From Pseudothermotoga thermarum DSM 5069 (lineage in GTDB: Bacteria; Thermotogota; Thermotogae; Thermotogales; DSM-5069), in NCBI RefSeq assembly GCF_000217815.1, contig NC_015707.1, positions 434,001-498,000 of the forward strand: 64,000 nucleotides of DNA, in the 5' to 3' direction. Positions within the stretch are counted from its first letter, which is position 1. Each line of letters opens with the position of its first letter. Positions 1 to 8,882 of this stretch are shown in pieces. Position numbers and translations under genes: made by a program. The notes under the pieces were generated by a model. That model was not told the DNA's origin. It was given only the letters and a program-made list of their open reading frames with translations, and made no database searches.

Positions 1-1120
1 GTTCAGCCATCAATTCTCCTTCTTCAAAAGTCAATTTCACCCTGATAAATTGTTCTCTGCCTTGAACTGATGGAATGTTCTTCTTAACCTTAACTTTTCC
101 ACACGGTTTTGGTAAGTATTCCTCTTCTCCTTCCATTTTTCTCAAGACAGGGATCAAAAACACATAAGCACTTACCGTGAACGAGACGGGGTTACCGGGA
201 AGTCCAAGGATTGGTTTTTCATCCACAAAACCAAATATGGTTGGCTTTCCAGGTTGAATCATGGCGCCATGGTAAACTACACCAGGTTTTCCAAGTTTTT
301 CAATTACCTTTGCCGTGATGTCCCTAACACCGATTGAACTTCCCCCAGAGATGACAACTGCGTCGTATTCGTTCAAGCATTGATTTAAAACTTTCGTTAG
401 TTCGGCTTCATCGTCCCTAACGTGAGCTACCCTTTTTGCCTCAAATCCAAACTGATTTTTTAACCAGCACACCAACGCGTAGGAGTTGCTGTCTCTAACT
501 TGTGTAACCTTTTTCACTTTGACAAATGGTTCAACGATTTCATCACCAGTCGACACAATGGCCACTTTTGGTTTTCGATAAACCAACAGTTTTTCTATCC
601 CGAGCGAATACAAAATATTCAAATACTTCGGTTGAATCCGTGTTCCTTTTCTCAAAACCACTTGACCTTTTTTGACGTCTTCATTGGCTTTTAACAGATT
701 TTCCCCCGGTGCAACCGATTTCATGATTTCAACCAGATTGCCAAACCTTTGTGTGTGTTCAACCATGACTACTGCGTCCGCTCCTTCGGGTACCATTCCA
801 CCCGTTGGAACCCAAGCTGCTTGAGCAGGCTTAAGTTTTTGCACAACTTCTTCCCCTATTTTCACTTCAAAAGCAAACTCAAGTAACGCAGGATTGTTCA
901 TCGAGGCACCTTTTGTATCATGTGAGTTTACAGCGTAACCATCAACGATGGATTTCTTAAAACCAGGAAGATCTTCTTCTGATATCAAATCTTGTGCCAA
1001 AACAAAGTTGACGGATTGTTCAACAAAAATCTCCAATGTGTCTGTTATGGGTTTAACCAAAGGAAGGTAATTTTGGTATATTTCTTCAACCGTGGCAAAT
1101 TTAAGTTTTTCTATTCTCAT
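1..1120 (-). CDS. moeA: Molybdopterin molybdenumtransferase MoeA (3' end outside window)
   Basis: MoeA inserts molybdate (or tungstate) into adenylylated molybdopterin, the last step of Moco/Wco synthesis in the cytoplasm. About 373 codons are visible and the stop lies beyond the left edge. Family signatures seen: DGYA (residues 60-63), the PTGG..PEGADAVV loop, SGGSSIG in the MPT-binding domain, QPGKP and GLPGNPVS. The ATG at 1120 overlaps the end of the moaB-like gene by 4 nt, so it is translationally coupled as the last visible gene of the minus-strand operon. A second MoeA-type gene lies two genes upstream. Thermotogales usually use tungsten enzymes, so the metal could be W; this is inference. 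Confidence 0.9.
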   Translation of the reverse strand, partial: MRIEKLKFATVEEIYQNYLPLVKPITDTLEIFVEQSVNFVLAQDLISEEDLPGFKKSIVDGYAVNSHDTKGASMNNPALLEFAFEVKIGEEVVQKLKPAQAAWVPTGGMVPEGADAVVMVEHTQRFGNLVEIMKSVAPGENLLKANEDVKKGQVVLRKGTRIQPKYLNILYSLGIEKLLVYRKPKVAIVSTGDEIVEPFVKVKKVTQVRDSNSYALVCWLKNQFGFEAKRVAHVRDDEAELTKVLNQCLNEYDAVVISGGSSIGVRDITAKVIEKLGKPGVVYHGAMIQPGKPTIFGFVDEKPILGLPGNPVSFTVSAYVFLIPVLRKMEGEEEYLPKPCGKVKVKKNIPSVQGREQFIRVKLTFEEGELMAE

Positions 1121-1617
1121 GTTTTTTTCACCAATTTATCGCAGTCTTCTGTTGAACCTTTAAGTTTTTCAACCGCGTGGGGTATAACGTGAAGCACAAC
1201 TTTAAGATTTTCCTCAACAGCATTTGGACTACCTGGAAGGTTTATGATCAAAGTTTTTCCCCTGGTTCCAACCACTGCTCTTGATAGCATCGCATACGGT
1301 GTTGCTTTGAGTGCTTCCAGCATCATCGCAATTTCAAATCCATACAATCGTTTTTCAATAACCTTCAAGGTGGCGTCGGGTGTAACGTCTCTTGGGCTGA
1401 TACCTGTACCACCGGTTGTAACAATCAAATCGTATCCTTCCTCACACAAAATGATGAGTTCCTTAACTATGAGTTCTTCCTCATCTGGCAAAATTTTATA
1501 GTAAGAAACACTTGCACCAATCGTTTTAAGGAGTTCTTCGACTTTGCCACCGCTTTGATCAATTCTTTCCCCTTTTGATGCTTTATCGCTCAAAGTCAAA
1601 ACAGCTGCTCTTATCAT
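1117..1617 (-). CDS. moaB: Molybdenum cofactor biosynthesis protein MoaB/Mog family
   Basis: 166 aa, the usual length for the MoaB/MogA family, which adenylylates molybdopterin before metal insertion by MoeA. The signature TTGGTGISPRDVTPD lies near residue 65 and the C-terminal LPGSPNAVEE motif is present. The ATG overlaps the stop of the upstream moeA-PBP gene as ATGA, and its own end overlaps moeA by 4 nt. Sitting between two MoeA-type genes makes a Moco/Wco role nearly certain. Whether it is called MoaB or Mog cannot be settled from the sequence alone. Confidence 0.9.
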   Translation of the reverse strand: MIRAAVLTLSDKASKGERIDQSGGKVEELLKTIGASVSYYKILPDEEELIVKELIILCEEGYDLIVTTGGTGISPRDVTPDATLKVIEKRLYGFEIAMMLEALKATPYAMLSRAVVGTRGKTLIINLPGSPNAVEENLKVVLHVIPHAVEKLKGSTEDCDKLVKKT

Positions 1618-3539
1618 GTTAGATCACCACTTTTAATAATTTTACTAATTTGTCCAAGATCATAACCCTTCAATTTCGAGGCAAAATCAAGAAAATCTTT
1701 GGAAGAAATAACATCTAAAAGCAGTTGAAACCTTTCATCGTGTAGAAACTCTGGTAAAAAGAGTAAGTCATATTCTTCCCAAAAAAGGGGTATAAAATCC
1801 AAGTTGAAAATCTCGGCTGCCAAGGCTATTCCAAGTCCAACGTCTGCAAAACCATTCTTTACCTTTAAAGCAACGCCAAGATGGGTGAACTCTTCATCTT
1901 GGTAACCTTCGATATGTGAAGGATCAATCCCAAGTTTTTGAAGATGGTAATCAAGAAGTATTCTTGTTCCAGAGGCTTTTTGCCTGTTTACAAACCTTAC
2001 ACCTTTTTTCGTCAAATCCAACAAAGATTTGATGTTTTTTGGGTTTCCTTTTTGGACGATGAGACCTTGACTGCGCTTTACGAATTTCATCAAAACGAAG
2101 TTTTCCAAGTATTTCTTCAGATAAGGTATGTTGTACTCCCCACTTTCAGCGTCTAAAAGGTGTATACCGGCAATATGTGCTTGCTTTTTTGCGATTGCTG
2201 CCAATCCTCCCATACTTCCAACGTTGCTTATGGACATTCCAATGGTGTAATCGTATTTTTTGACAAAATCCGCCAAAATCGAAATAATTGGATCGTTGCT
2301 TCCAACGAACAGTATGTTTTTGTCGATCTCTTCAAGCGACTTTGAGGTTTCCACCTGACACAATTCACCTTCTTCTACAATTTCAACACCGCGTGGAATA
2401 ACCACTTTTCCATCCATCTTTGTCAAAGGTTCCATCACAGCTGCTCCACGCTTTAAGGGGATGAAAAAGTACTTGTCAAGGACCTTTCCAACGCTGACGC
2501 GAATGATTTCGTCGTCTGAAATTGATGAAGAGATTCGTCTAGTACTTACAGCGTATATTCGTTCTGATTTAGGCAAAATGAGCTTGTATTTTCTCAATAC
2601 TATTGGTTTTACTATTTCTTCCAAAATTACGTAACACGATCCAGGATAACCGGGCAAGCCGATCAAAGGCTTTCCAGGATTAGTTTTCAAAACGGCAAGT
2701 ATTGTTGGTTTGCCGGGACGAATGTTTATTCCATGAACGATAACTTCGGCTAGATCTTCTGCAACTTGATATGAGTAATCAACTGTTCCAGCCGACGATC
2801 CTGCTCCCAAGAGAATCATGTCAAAATCGTGGGCTATATTTTGCACGATTTCTTTTATGATTGTTGGATCATCCGGAACTGGTGGCAGAACTTCTACGTC
2901 TACTCCAAGCATGGACAGGAAGTTTTTCACGATAACAGAGTTTGTCTCTGGAATGTGAAGATCATTTGTTATCTTTTCCGGCTCGACGATTTCTGTACCA
3001 GTCGGTATCATACAAGCCTTCATTTTCTTCACGACTTCAACCTCAAAAACTCCCACAGCCAAGAGCAATGCCAAATCTTGTGGTTTTAACAAGTGATACC
3101 TTGTGAAAATCATGTCTCCTTCACAAACGTCTTCTCCAATCATTCTGACGTTGTGATACGGTGGAACTGATTCGTAAATTTCAACGGTCTCTTCGTCTAC
3201 GATATTCACATCTTCTATCATGATAACTGCATCAAAACCCTCAGGCATTGGGTTACCTGTGTTGATGAAAACAAATTGGTCTTTTTTAAGCCTTTTTGGA
3301 TTTGCTTTAGTTGCGCCAACGGTGTGTTGGCTTTGAACGGCTATGCCATCCATGGCAGCGCTGATAAACATTGGGACACTTTTTCTCGCATAAACAGAGC
3401 CGGCAAGAACCCTGTTTAAAGCCAACCTCGTTGGGATTACTTCACTTTCAACTTTGAAAAATCCTGTTTCATCGAGCTTTTTTATGTACTTGTCCAAAGC
3501 CTCTGGAAGATCCAAACGGTGAAGGTATATCTTTCTCAT
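1614..3539 (-). CDS. MoeA-like protein fused to a periplasmic-binding-protein-type domain
   Basis: Two-part protein of 641 aa. Residues ~1-405 are MoeA-like: a MDGIAV motif in place of DGYA, PEGFDAVIMIEDV, GAGSSAGTVDY, RPGKP, GLPGYPGSCY. Residues ~430-635 resemble the LysR-substrate/PBP-like domain known in archaeal and some bacterial MoeA fusions, which is thought to bind molybdate or tungstate or a related ligand. An upstream TTG (3557) is open in frame, but GAGGT lies just before the ATG at 3539, which I prefer. It overlaps neighbours on both sides. The role is probably cofactor synthesis or metal discrimination; the C-terminal ligand is unknown. Confidence 0.85.
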   Translation of the reverse strand: MRKIYLHRLDLPEALDKYIKKLDETGFFKVESEVIPTRLALNRVLAGSVYARKSVPMFISAAMDGIAVQSQHTVGATKANPKRLKKDQFVFINTGNPMPEGFDAVIMIEDVNIVDEETVEIYESVPPYHNVRMIGEDVCEGDMIFTRYHLLKPQDLALLLAVGVFEVEVVKKMKACMIPTGTEIVEPEKITNDLHIPETNSVIVKNFLSMLGVDVEVLPPVPDDPTIIKEIVQNIAHDFDMILLGAGSSAGTVDYSYQVAEDLAEVIVHGINIRPGKPTILAVLKTNPGKPLIGLPGYPGSCYVILEEIVKPIVLRKYKLILPKSERIYAVSTRRISSSISDDEIIRVSVGKVLDKYFFIPLKRGAAVMEPLTKMDGKVVIPRGVEIVEEGELCQVETSKSLEEIDKNILFVGSNDPIISILADFVKKYDYTIGMSISNVGSMGGLAAIAKKQAHIAGIHLLDAESGEYNIPYLKKYLENFVLMKFVKRSQGLIVQKGNPKNIKSLLDLTKKGVRFVNRQKASGTRILLDYHLQKLGIDPSHIEGYQDEEFTHLGVALKVKNGFADVGLGIALAAEIFNLDFIPLFWEEYDLLFLPEFLHDERFQLLLDVISSKDFLDFASKLKGYDLGQISKIIKSGDLT

Positions 3540-3553
3540 AATACCTCGCCGCC

Positions 3554-5254
3554 TCAAGATTCTTTATGAAAGTACGCATTTATAACGTACTCTTGAACCA
3601 TTCTATGAGTGTTGAAGAACGATCCATTGATGGCTATCGCGTATTTCATCATCTGAATGAATTGATCACGGTGTTGATAATAAAGTGGAATAATCGTCTT
3701 TTCAAGTTTTTCATAAAGTGACTTTGCATGTTGTTCACTGGAAGCATTCTCCGAAAAGTCCCCTATCGCCCAACCTGTTATTCCCTCGATGCATCCTTCT
3801 ATCCACCAACCATCGAGTACGCTGAAGTTTGGGACCCCGTTCAAAGATGCTTTCATTCCACTCGTTCCGGAAGCTTCAAGTGGAGGTTGTGGTGTGTTAA
3901 GCCATATGTCGACCCCGCTCACCATCATTTTTGCCACTTTCATGTCATAGTTTGGAAGATAAACCATTGGGACATGTGATTTCAATTCTTGAATTGCAGT
4001 GAAAATCTTTTTGATAAGCTGTTTTCCTCCCTCATCCTTCGGATGCGCTTTGCCGGCATAGATGACCTGAATTTTTCCATCTTTTGAAGAAATTTCCTTT
4101 AGTCTTTCCAAATTGTACAGAAGCAAATCGGCTCTTTTGTAAGCCGTTGCACGTCTAGCAAAACCTATCGTCAAAACTTCTTCGTTCATTTCCACACCGG
4201 TTTGAGTTTTCACATACTCAAGCAAAGTTTTTTTGCATTTCATATGTGCATTCCAAATTTCTTCATTTGGTATTGACAAAGCGTACCTCAAGCTGAAATT
4301 GTCTGTTCTCCACATTGGTATGTATTTGTCGAACAATTCTTGAAATGGTTCAGAAACCCAAGTTTGTGCGTGAACACCGTTTGTGATTGAACTTATGTCG
4401 TATCCTGCGAACATCAATTTTGAGACTTCTCCGTGCTTTTTGGCCACCCCGTTTATATACCTACTCATGTTCAAAGCCAGGTAAGTCATATTCAAAGTGT
4501 TGTCGTAAACAACCTGAGGAAGTGAAAAAAGTTCATCCCTTGGACCTATGACTTTTCTGACAAGTTCAAGCGGAAATTTATCATGCCCGGCTGGAACAGG
4601 GGTATGAGTTGTAAAAACACATTTTTCTCGAACCGCTTTAAGGTGTGATTCCAAGATCATAGAACTTGAAGTTTTTCTAAGTTCTTCATCGATCAGTTCA
4701 AACGTGAGCAGTGCAGAATGTCCCTCGTTCATGTGAAATGTTTCAATTTCATCGTATCCGAGTGCTCTTAGAATTCTCACACCACCTATTCCCAAAACAA
4801 CTTCTTGGCAAAGCCTGTATTTTTGATCTCCACCGTACAAATAATCTGTTAGCTTTCTATCGTACTCGGAATTTTCTTCCAAATAAGTGTCCAAGAAATA
4901 CACAGGAACAACGTAACCTGTTACTCCAACCACGTCGTATCTCCATGCGGTAACACGCACCGATCTGCCCTCTATTCTCACGCTGACTTTGACGTCCTCT
5001 TTGGTTAAAAATTCCTCCACTGGCCAAGGATCAGGATGTTCAATCTGTTGGCCATCGTGTGTGAGTTCTTGTTTGAAATATCCATACCTGTTGAGCAAAG
5101 TTACCGCAACCATTGGTATTTCTAAGTCTGCGGCCGATTTTAAGGTATCACCAGCCAGTATTCCAAGTCCCCCACTGTAAGTATGCATTTTTTCGTTTAG
5201 ACCGATTTCCATAGAAAAATACGCTATTTTCCTCCGCTTAGGGTTGATCTTCAA
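3554..5254 (-). CDS. glgP: Alpha-glucan phosphorylase (GT35, short form)
   Basis: Phosphorolyses alpha-1,4-glucans (glycogen, maltodextrin) to glucose 1-phosphate with a PLP cofactor. The N-terminus has [20 protein letters not shown] typical of the glucan phosphorylase/glycogen synthase fold. The C-terminal third has [14 protein letters not shown], where the Lys is the expected PLP site, followed by LDGWW. At ~566 aa it belongs to the short TIGR02094-type group, not the ~820-aa maltodextrin phosphorylases. A GTG at 5284 is open in frame, but AGGGAGGTG followed 8 nt later by TTG (5254) marks the better start. It follows rsmD closely in the same operon; no functional link to the moe genes is evident. 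Confidence 0.88.
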   Translation of the reverse strand: MKINPKRRKIAYFSMEIGLNEKMHTYSGGLGILAGDTLKSAADLEIPMVAVTLLNRYGYFKQELTHDGQQIEHPDPWPVEEFLTKEDVKVSVRIEGRSVRVTAWRYDVVGVTGYVVPVYFLDTYLEENSEYDRKLTDYLYGGDQKYRLCQEVVLGIGGVRILRALGYDEIETFHMNEGHSALLTFELIDEELRKTSSSMILESHLKAVREKCVFTTHTPVPAGHDKFPLELVRKVIGPRDELFSLPQVVYDNTLNMTYLALNMSRYINGVAKKHGEVSKLMFAGYDISSITNGVHAQTWVSEPFQELFDKYIPMWRTDNFSLRYALSIPNEEIWNAHMKCKKTLLEYVKTQTGVEMNEEVLTIGFARRATAYKRADLLLYNLERLKEISSKDGKIQVIYAGKAHPKDEGGKQLIKKIFTAIQELKSHVPMVYLPNYDMKVAKMMVSGVDIWLNTPQPPLEASGTSGMKASLNGVPNFSVLDGWWIEGCIEGITGWAIGDFSENASSEQHAKSLYEKLEKTIIPLYYQHRDQFIQMMKYAIAINGSFFNTHRMVQEYVINAYFHKES

Positions 5255-5280
5255 AGTACATGCACCTCCCTGTTGCCTTA

Positions 5281-5817
5281 TCACTTTCTTCTTTCTAGGA
5301 TAACTACTTCGGAATCTCCGTAACGTTTTGACTTTAGAATTTCAAACTCAGTTGGCTTGTCGTAAGTTTCACGAAAGGCTTTTTCTATGACTATCAATGA
5401 ACCGACGTTTGGTTTTTCTGCAAGGATTTTTAAAAGCTCATCTACGTAACCGGCGTTGTACGGTGGATCGGCAAAGACTATGTCGAAATCTTTAGAACAA
5501 TTTTTCAAAAACACCTTAAAATCTGCTCTTACAGCTTCCAATTTTATCCCACAATTTTCGGCATTTTGTAAAGCAGTTTTTAAAGCCAACGGTGAAATGT
5601 CGACAACGGTGGCACTCTTGGCCCCTCTGCTGATCGCCTCAATTGAGACTACTGCACTACCGCAAAAAAGCTCCAAAAATGTTTTGTCTTTGACGTCGAT
5701 CATGTTGAAAATTGCCTGTCTAACCATTGATCCAGTGTACCTAGTCCTTGGATCTGGCACAGGTTTAACCAATCTTCCTTTTAGGAAACCTCCAGTTATC
5801 CTGAGAATAGACTTCAC
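5281..5817 (-). CDS. rsmD: 16S rRNA (guanine(966)-N(2))-methyltransferase RsmD
   Basis: 178 aa, the normal size for RsmD, which methylates N2 of a guanine near position 966 of 16S rRNA in the assembling 30S subunit using SAM. Class I Rossmann methyltransferase: SAM-binding [14 protein letters not shown] at residues 48-61, acidic VDIS after beta-2, and the catalytic DPPY at 117-120. The N-terminal [10 protein letters not shown] and [14 protein letters not shown] are RsmD-specific. It lies between the GH4 gene (7-bp gap) and glgP, probably only co-transcribed with them. Confidence 0.92.
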   Translation of the reverse strand: MKSILRITGGFLKGRLVKPVPDPRTRYTGSMVRQAIFNMIDVKDKTFLELFCGSAVVSIEAISRGAKSATVVDISPLALKTALQNAENCGIKLEAVRADFKVFLKNCSKDFDIVFADPPYNAGYVDELLKILAEKPNVGSLIVIEKAFRETYDKPTEFEILKSKRYGDSEVVILERRK

Positions 5818-5823
5818 CAGCCT

Positions 5824-7074
5824 TCAGCTAAGATCTATAAATTTTTCGTTTGCTTTCAAAATATCGTCCAAAATCTTTGGAGCTTCTTGCCATCCCGGTC
5901 CAAGCGGATGCAAGAGCAAAGCTTTTAAGGCTTTTTTCCTTGATCTATACAGGTAAGCTTCGATTGTTAAGCGTTCGTACATTTTCACAATGTGGATCAA
6001 ACCAACCGCGAATTCGTCTGCTTCTCCCAAGCTTACAGGAAAAACTCTGTTTGCCTTGACATAGCAAGGTATCTCTAAAACATAATCGTTTGGTATATTT
6101 GTTACCGCACCGTTGTTTTTGGTGTTGACTATGTGAATAGTTCCAGCGTTCGTTGCCAGGTCCTTTATCAAATTTGCTGCAGCTGTTGAATACATGCTGC
6201 CTCCTCGGAGCATGAGTTGCTGCGGGATAGAATCCGAAGATTCGTAGAGTTTGAGTAGATCTTTTTCTATCTTCTCTACCTTTTTGGCGCGCGTTCCTTC
6301 TTTTTTCAGTTTTTCTACCATTTCTTTTTCAAACAAATAGTATCTCAAGTATGGACTTGGATAAAGCTCTAAGATTTCTATGAGATCAGCTGGAAAATCT
6401 CCTGGAACGTTCGCCAAATGCATCTTCAAAAGTTGGAAAATCTTTTGCGTCACATCTTCATTTTTTGCAAAGATTTTTTCCAAAAAGGTCAGATGGTTTA
6501 AACCATAGTATTTCACAAATAAATCCTCGATTTTACAGCCGATAAGTTCACTTAGGTTCTTCAAAAGATTTATTGGGATATTGCAAAGTCCAACGAACCT
6601 GTCGAACTTTAGATAGTTCAAAACAAATTCCGTGATGTGACCACTTGGATTGGTGAAGTTTATGACAAAAGCCTTGCTGTATTTTTCAACAAGTTCAATG
6701 TATTTCTCTATCAATGGAAAAGCTCTCAACGCGGCGGAAAATCCTCCAATCCCTGTTGTCTCTTGACCTATCAACCCATACTTCAAAGGTATTTCTTCGT
6801 CGTTTATTCTTGCAGAAAGCATTCCTGGTCTAAACTGAAATACGATATAATCTGCTCCATCAAAAGCCACCTTGGGATCAAAGGTTTTCTCGATTTTGAA
6901 CTTATCTTTTACCATCCTTTTGACGAATTCAAAAACCACGTTGAACTTTTCTTCGGCTTCCTTCACGTCTAAAAAGGTGACATTTTCAATTTTCACACAA
7001 TCGTTGATTTCCATCAATCCTTTCACCAACTCTGGGGTATAAGTGCTTCCACCTCCAACGACAGCTATTTTCAT
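5824..7074 (-). CDS. GH4 family glycosidase, 6-phospho-beta-glucosidase type (BglT-like)
   Basis: 416 aa, the length of the BglT-type branch of glycoside hydrolase family 4, which cleaves by an NAD+/Mn2+-dependent redox elimination. Seen: N-terminal Rossmann GGGSTYTPELVKG, NPSG (142-145), the metal-binding Cys in GLCN (C164) and His in YGLNHLTF (H194). GH4 substrates range over phosphorylated and free alpha- and beta-glycosides, so the exact sugar is uncertain. Its start overlaps the stop of a BadF-type sugar kinase by 4 nt, and a PIG-L deacetylase precedes that. The three together suggest catabolism of an amino-sugar disaccharide (see findings). Confidence 0.88.
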   Translation of the reverse strand: MKIAVVGGGSTYTPELVKGLMEINDCVKIENVTFLDVKEAEEKFNVVFEFVKRMVKDKFKIEKTFDPKVAFDGADYIVFQFRPGMLSARINDEEIPLKYGLIGQETTGIGGFSAALRAFPLIEKYIELVEKYSKAFVINFTNPSGHITEFVLNYLKFDRFVGLCNIPINLLKNLSELIGCKIEDLFVKYYGLNHLTFLEKIFAKNEDVTQKIFQLLKMHLANVPGDFPADLIEILELYPSPYLRYYLFEKEMVEKLKKEGTRAKKVEKIEKDLLKLYESSDSIPQQLMLRGGSMYSTAAANLIKDLATNAGTIHIVNTKNNGAVTNIPNDYVLEIPCYVKANRVFPVSLGEADEFAVGLIHIVKMYERLTIEAYLYRSRKKALKALLLHPLGPGWQEAPKILDDILKANEKFIDLS

Positions 7075-8036
7075 CTTATCGCCTCCAACTGTTTAACGAT
7101 TTTTTCCAGAACCATTTGATTTGGCTTGATCCCAGCTTTTTCAAAGGCTAAAAGAACCGATCCAAAAACAGGAGGATGTTTTGGGATTATCAGCTGGTAC
7201 TCATCACCAAGGACTGATTGAACCATTTTCAACAGTATTGGATCTGAGTTTTTGAAAAAGCTTCCTTCCAAAACCAATTTCACAGGTTTTGGAAAATTCA
7301 AATTTGATTTGAAGGCGTTCACAATTTTCACAATTTCTTGAACTATCTCTCCAAGTATTTTGAGAGCCACGTAATCGAACTGCTTTGCGGCTTCGAAAAG
7401 GGTTTTAATCAGTTCAACAACATATTCTTGAAGTTTTTGTGCGCCGCTTTCTTCATATTCGTGGTGCATTATATTCTCAATTGGTTCTTTTATTTTCTTC
7501 TCAAAGATGTCCACCATAATTGTTCTTTCGTCTCTACCATCCTTTGCTCTGACTATGGCCGAAGCAACCTTACCCGCTATCAGGTAAGATCCCAGTCTTT
7601 CCCCAAAAAATCCAGAGTAGCCTCCTATTCTAGCTATCTTCTTTCCGTCCGAAGCGTAGTTTATTCCACCTGTTCCGCAGCTTATCAATATCCCAATGTC
7701 ATCTAAAGTGCCGGATCGCAAGGCAACTCTGCCATCGTTGTCGAAATCGTAGTTCTTCAATCTCAATTCCTTCAAAATATCCTTCACTATTCTTATCTCG
7801 TATTCGTTGTCAGCTCCAGCAAATCCAAAGAAAGTGTAGGTAATGTCGTCTTTACTCAAGTTGCTTTTTTCCAAGACTTTGTTTAAACCGTCTTTGAGTA
7901 TCTCTATGGATTTTTGTACGCCTACTCCTTGATAATTGGCACCTTTTGTCTTTAGAAAACAAAGTACATCTCCATAAGCATTTACAAGTAGAAAATCAGT
8001 CTTCGTGCCACCGACATCTACACCAAGAAAGTACAA
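7071..8036 (-). CDS. BadF/BadG/BcrA/BcrD-type sugar kinase (N-acetylglucosamine kinase-like)
   Basis: 321 aa with the ASKHA fold: phosphate-1 loop DVGGTKTD (residues 7-14), the mid-protein glycine-rich ISCGTGGINYA and a GGYSGFFGERLGSYLIAGK stretch as in N-acetylglucosamine kinases. It should phosphorylate a hexose or amino sugar with ATP in the cytoplasm. Translationally coupled (ATGA) to the GH4 gene and 12 bp downstream of the PIG-L deacetylase. This kinase/GH4 arrangement is also known next to BglT in T. maritima. Exact substrate not determinable from sequence. Confidence 0.85.
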   Translation of the reverse strand: MYFLGVDVGGTKTDFLLVNAYGDVLCFLKTKGANYQGVGVQKSIEILKDGLNKVLEKSNLSKDDITYTFFGFAGADNEYEIRIVKDILKELRLKNYDFDNDGRVALRSGTLDDIGILISCGTGGINYASDGKKIARIGGYSGFFGERLGSYLIAGKVASAIVRAKDGRDERTIMVDIFEKKIKEPIENIMHHEYEESGAQKLQEYVVELIKTLFEAAKQFDYVALKILGEIVQEIVKIVNAFKSNLNFPKPVKLVLEGSFFKNSDPILLKMVQSVLGDEYQLIIPKHPPVFGSVLLAFEKAGIKPNQMVLEKIVKQLEAIR

Positions 8037-8048
8037 AGTCTTCCCCCC

Positions 8049-8801
8049 TTAAAGTTGTTCAACTTCAGGGAAAACGTGCAAGGCAATTGGTGGAAGAATC
8101 TTCAACGTTTCCACGGCGTGGTTAGTTTTGTAAATTTGGGAGCGAATGGTAAAATACGAAGCTATCATTTGCAAGGTACCTTCGTCGAACTGACTTCGAT
8201 GGCAAGATAGAGCCTTCATTTTCCTTTGAAAATCTTCTTCGGTTAATTCAAAAATCGTGTTGGGTTTTGATGAGTTGAAAAAGCCAATTATTTTAACGGT
8301 CTTTTCACAAGAACCACCAAGGATTTTCGGTAGCCTGTAGAAAAGAACTGCTTGAGCAGTCGCTAGACCACATTTTGTGTGATCTGGATGAGCTTCGTAA
8401 GGTAGGAAAGGATCCACCGTCAGTACTGCATCTGGTTTCTTTTCCCTTATAATTTCCACGATCTTTACTCTCACTTCTTCCACCGTGTAACTTCCAAGAT
8501 CCTCGAAATCCAGCCATATCAGCTCCGATACACCAAGAATTTTGGCAGCTTCCTCTTGCTCGCGTTTTCTTATGCTTGATAACTTGGAACCCATTATAGA
8601 TTCATCCAGGGTACCTGCGCTACCATCGGTAACTGTTACGTACGTTATTTTCGCTCCCATTTGCGTTAACTTTGCCACGATTCCTCCAATCGAAAGATCG
8701 ACGTCATCGGGATGGGGTTGAACACAAAGAATGTTTTTCATTTCGTCGAGTTTTGGCACTTTCAGAAATTCCTCAAAAATGTTTTGACCTTGGATTTTCA
8801 T
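8049..8801 (-). CDS. PIG-L (LmbE-like) family deacetylase
   Basis: About 250 aa. Zn-dependent N-deacetylases of this family act on GlcNAc moieties (GlcNAc-PI, bacillithiol precursors, diacetylchitobiose). Zn ligands are visible in QPHPDDVDLSIGG (HPDD at ~30-33) and AHPDHTKCG. Two ATG codons lie at 8804 and 8801, preceded by AGAGGTG; the longer open frame to 8831 lacks such a site. First gene of the minus-strand operon ahead of an amino-sugar-type kinase and GH4 glycosidase, so a role in deacetylating an imported GlcNAc oligosaccharide is plausible but inferred. Confidence 0.85.
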   Translation of the reverse strand: MKIQGQNIFEEFLKVPKLDEMKNILCVQPHPDDVDLSIGGIVAKLTQMGAKITYVTVTDGSAGTLDESIMGSKLSSIRKREQEEAAKILGVSELIWLDFEDLGSYTVEEVRVKIVEIIREKKPDAVLTVDPFLPYEAHPDHTKCGLATAQAVLFYRLPKILGGSCEKTVKIIGFFNSSKPNTIFELTEEDFQRKMKALSCHRSQFDEGTLQMIASYFTIRSQIYKTNHAVETLKILPPIALHVFPEVEQL

Positions 8802-8882
8802 CATTTCACACCTCTCTAATGTGTTTTTCACAATAAATTATGCCACGGGAGAGAAAATATAATATCGTCGGAGGATTGAAAG

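Noticed and set aside
1244-1501. Plus-strand 85-codon ORF
   Set aside because: Fully antisense to the moaB-like gene, no ribosome site; mirror-frame shadow.
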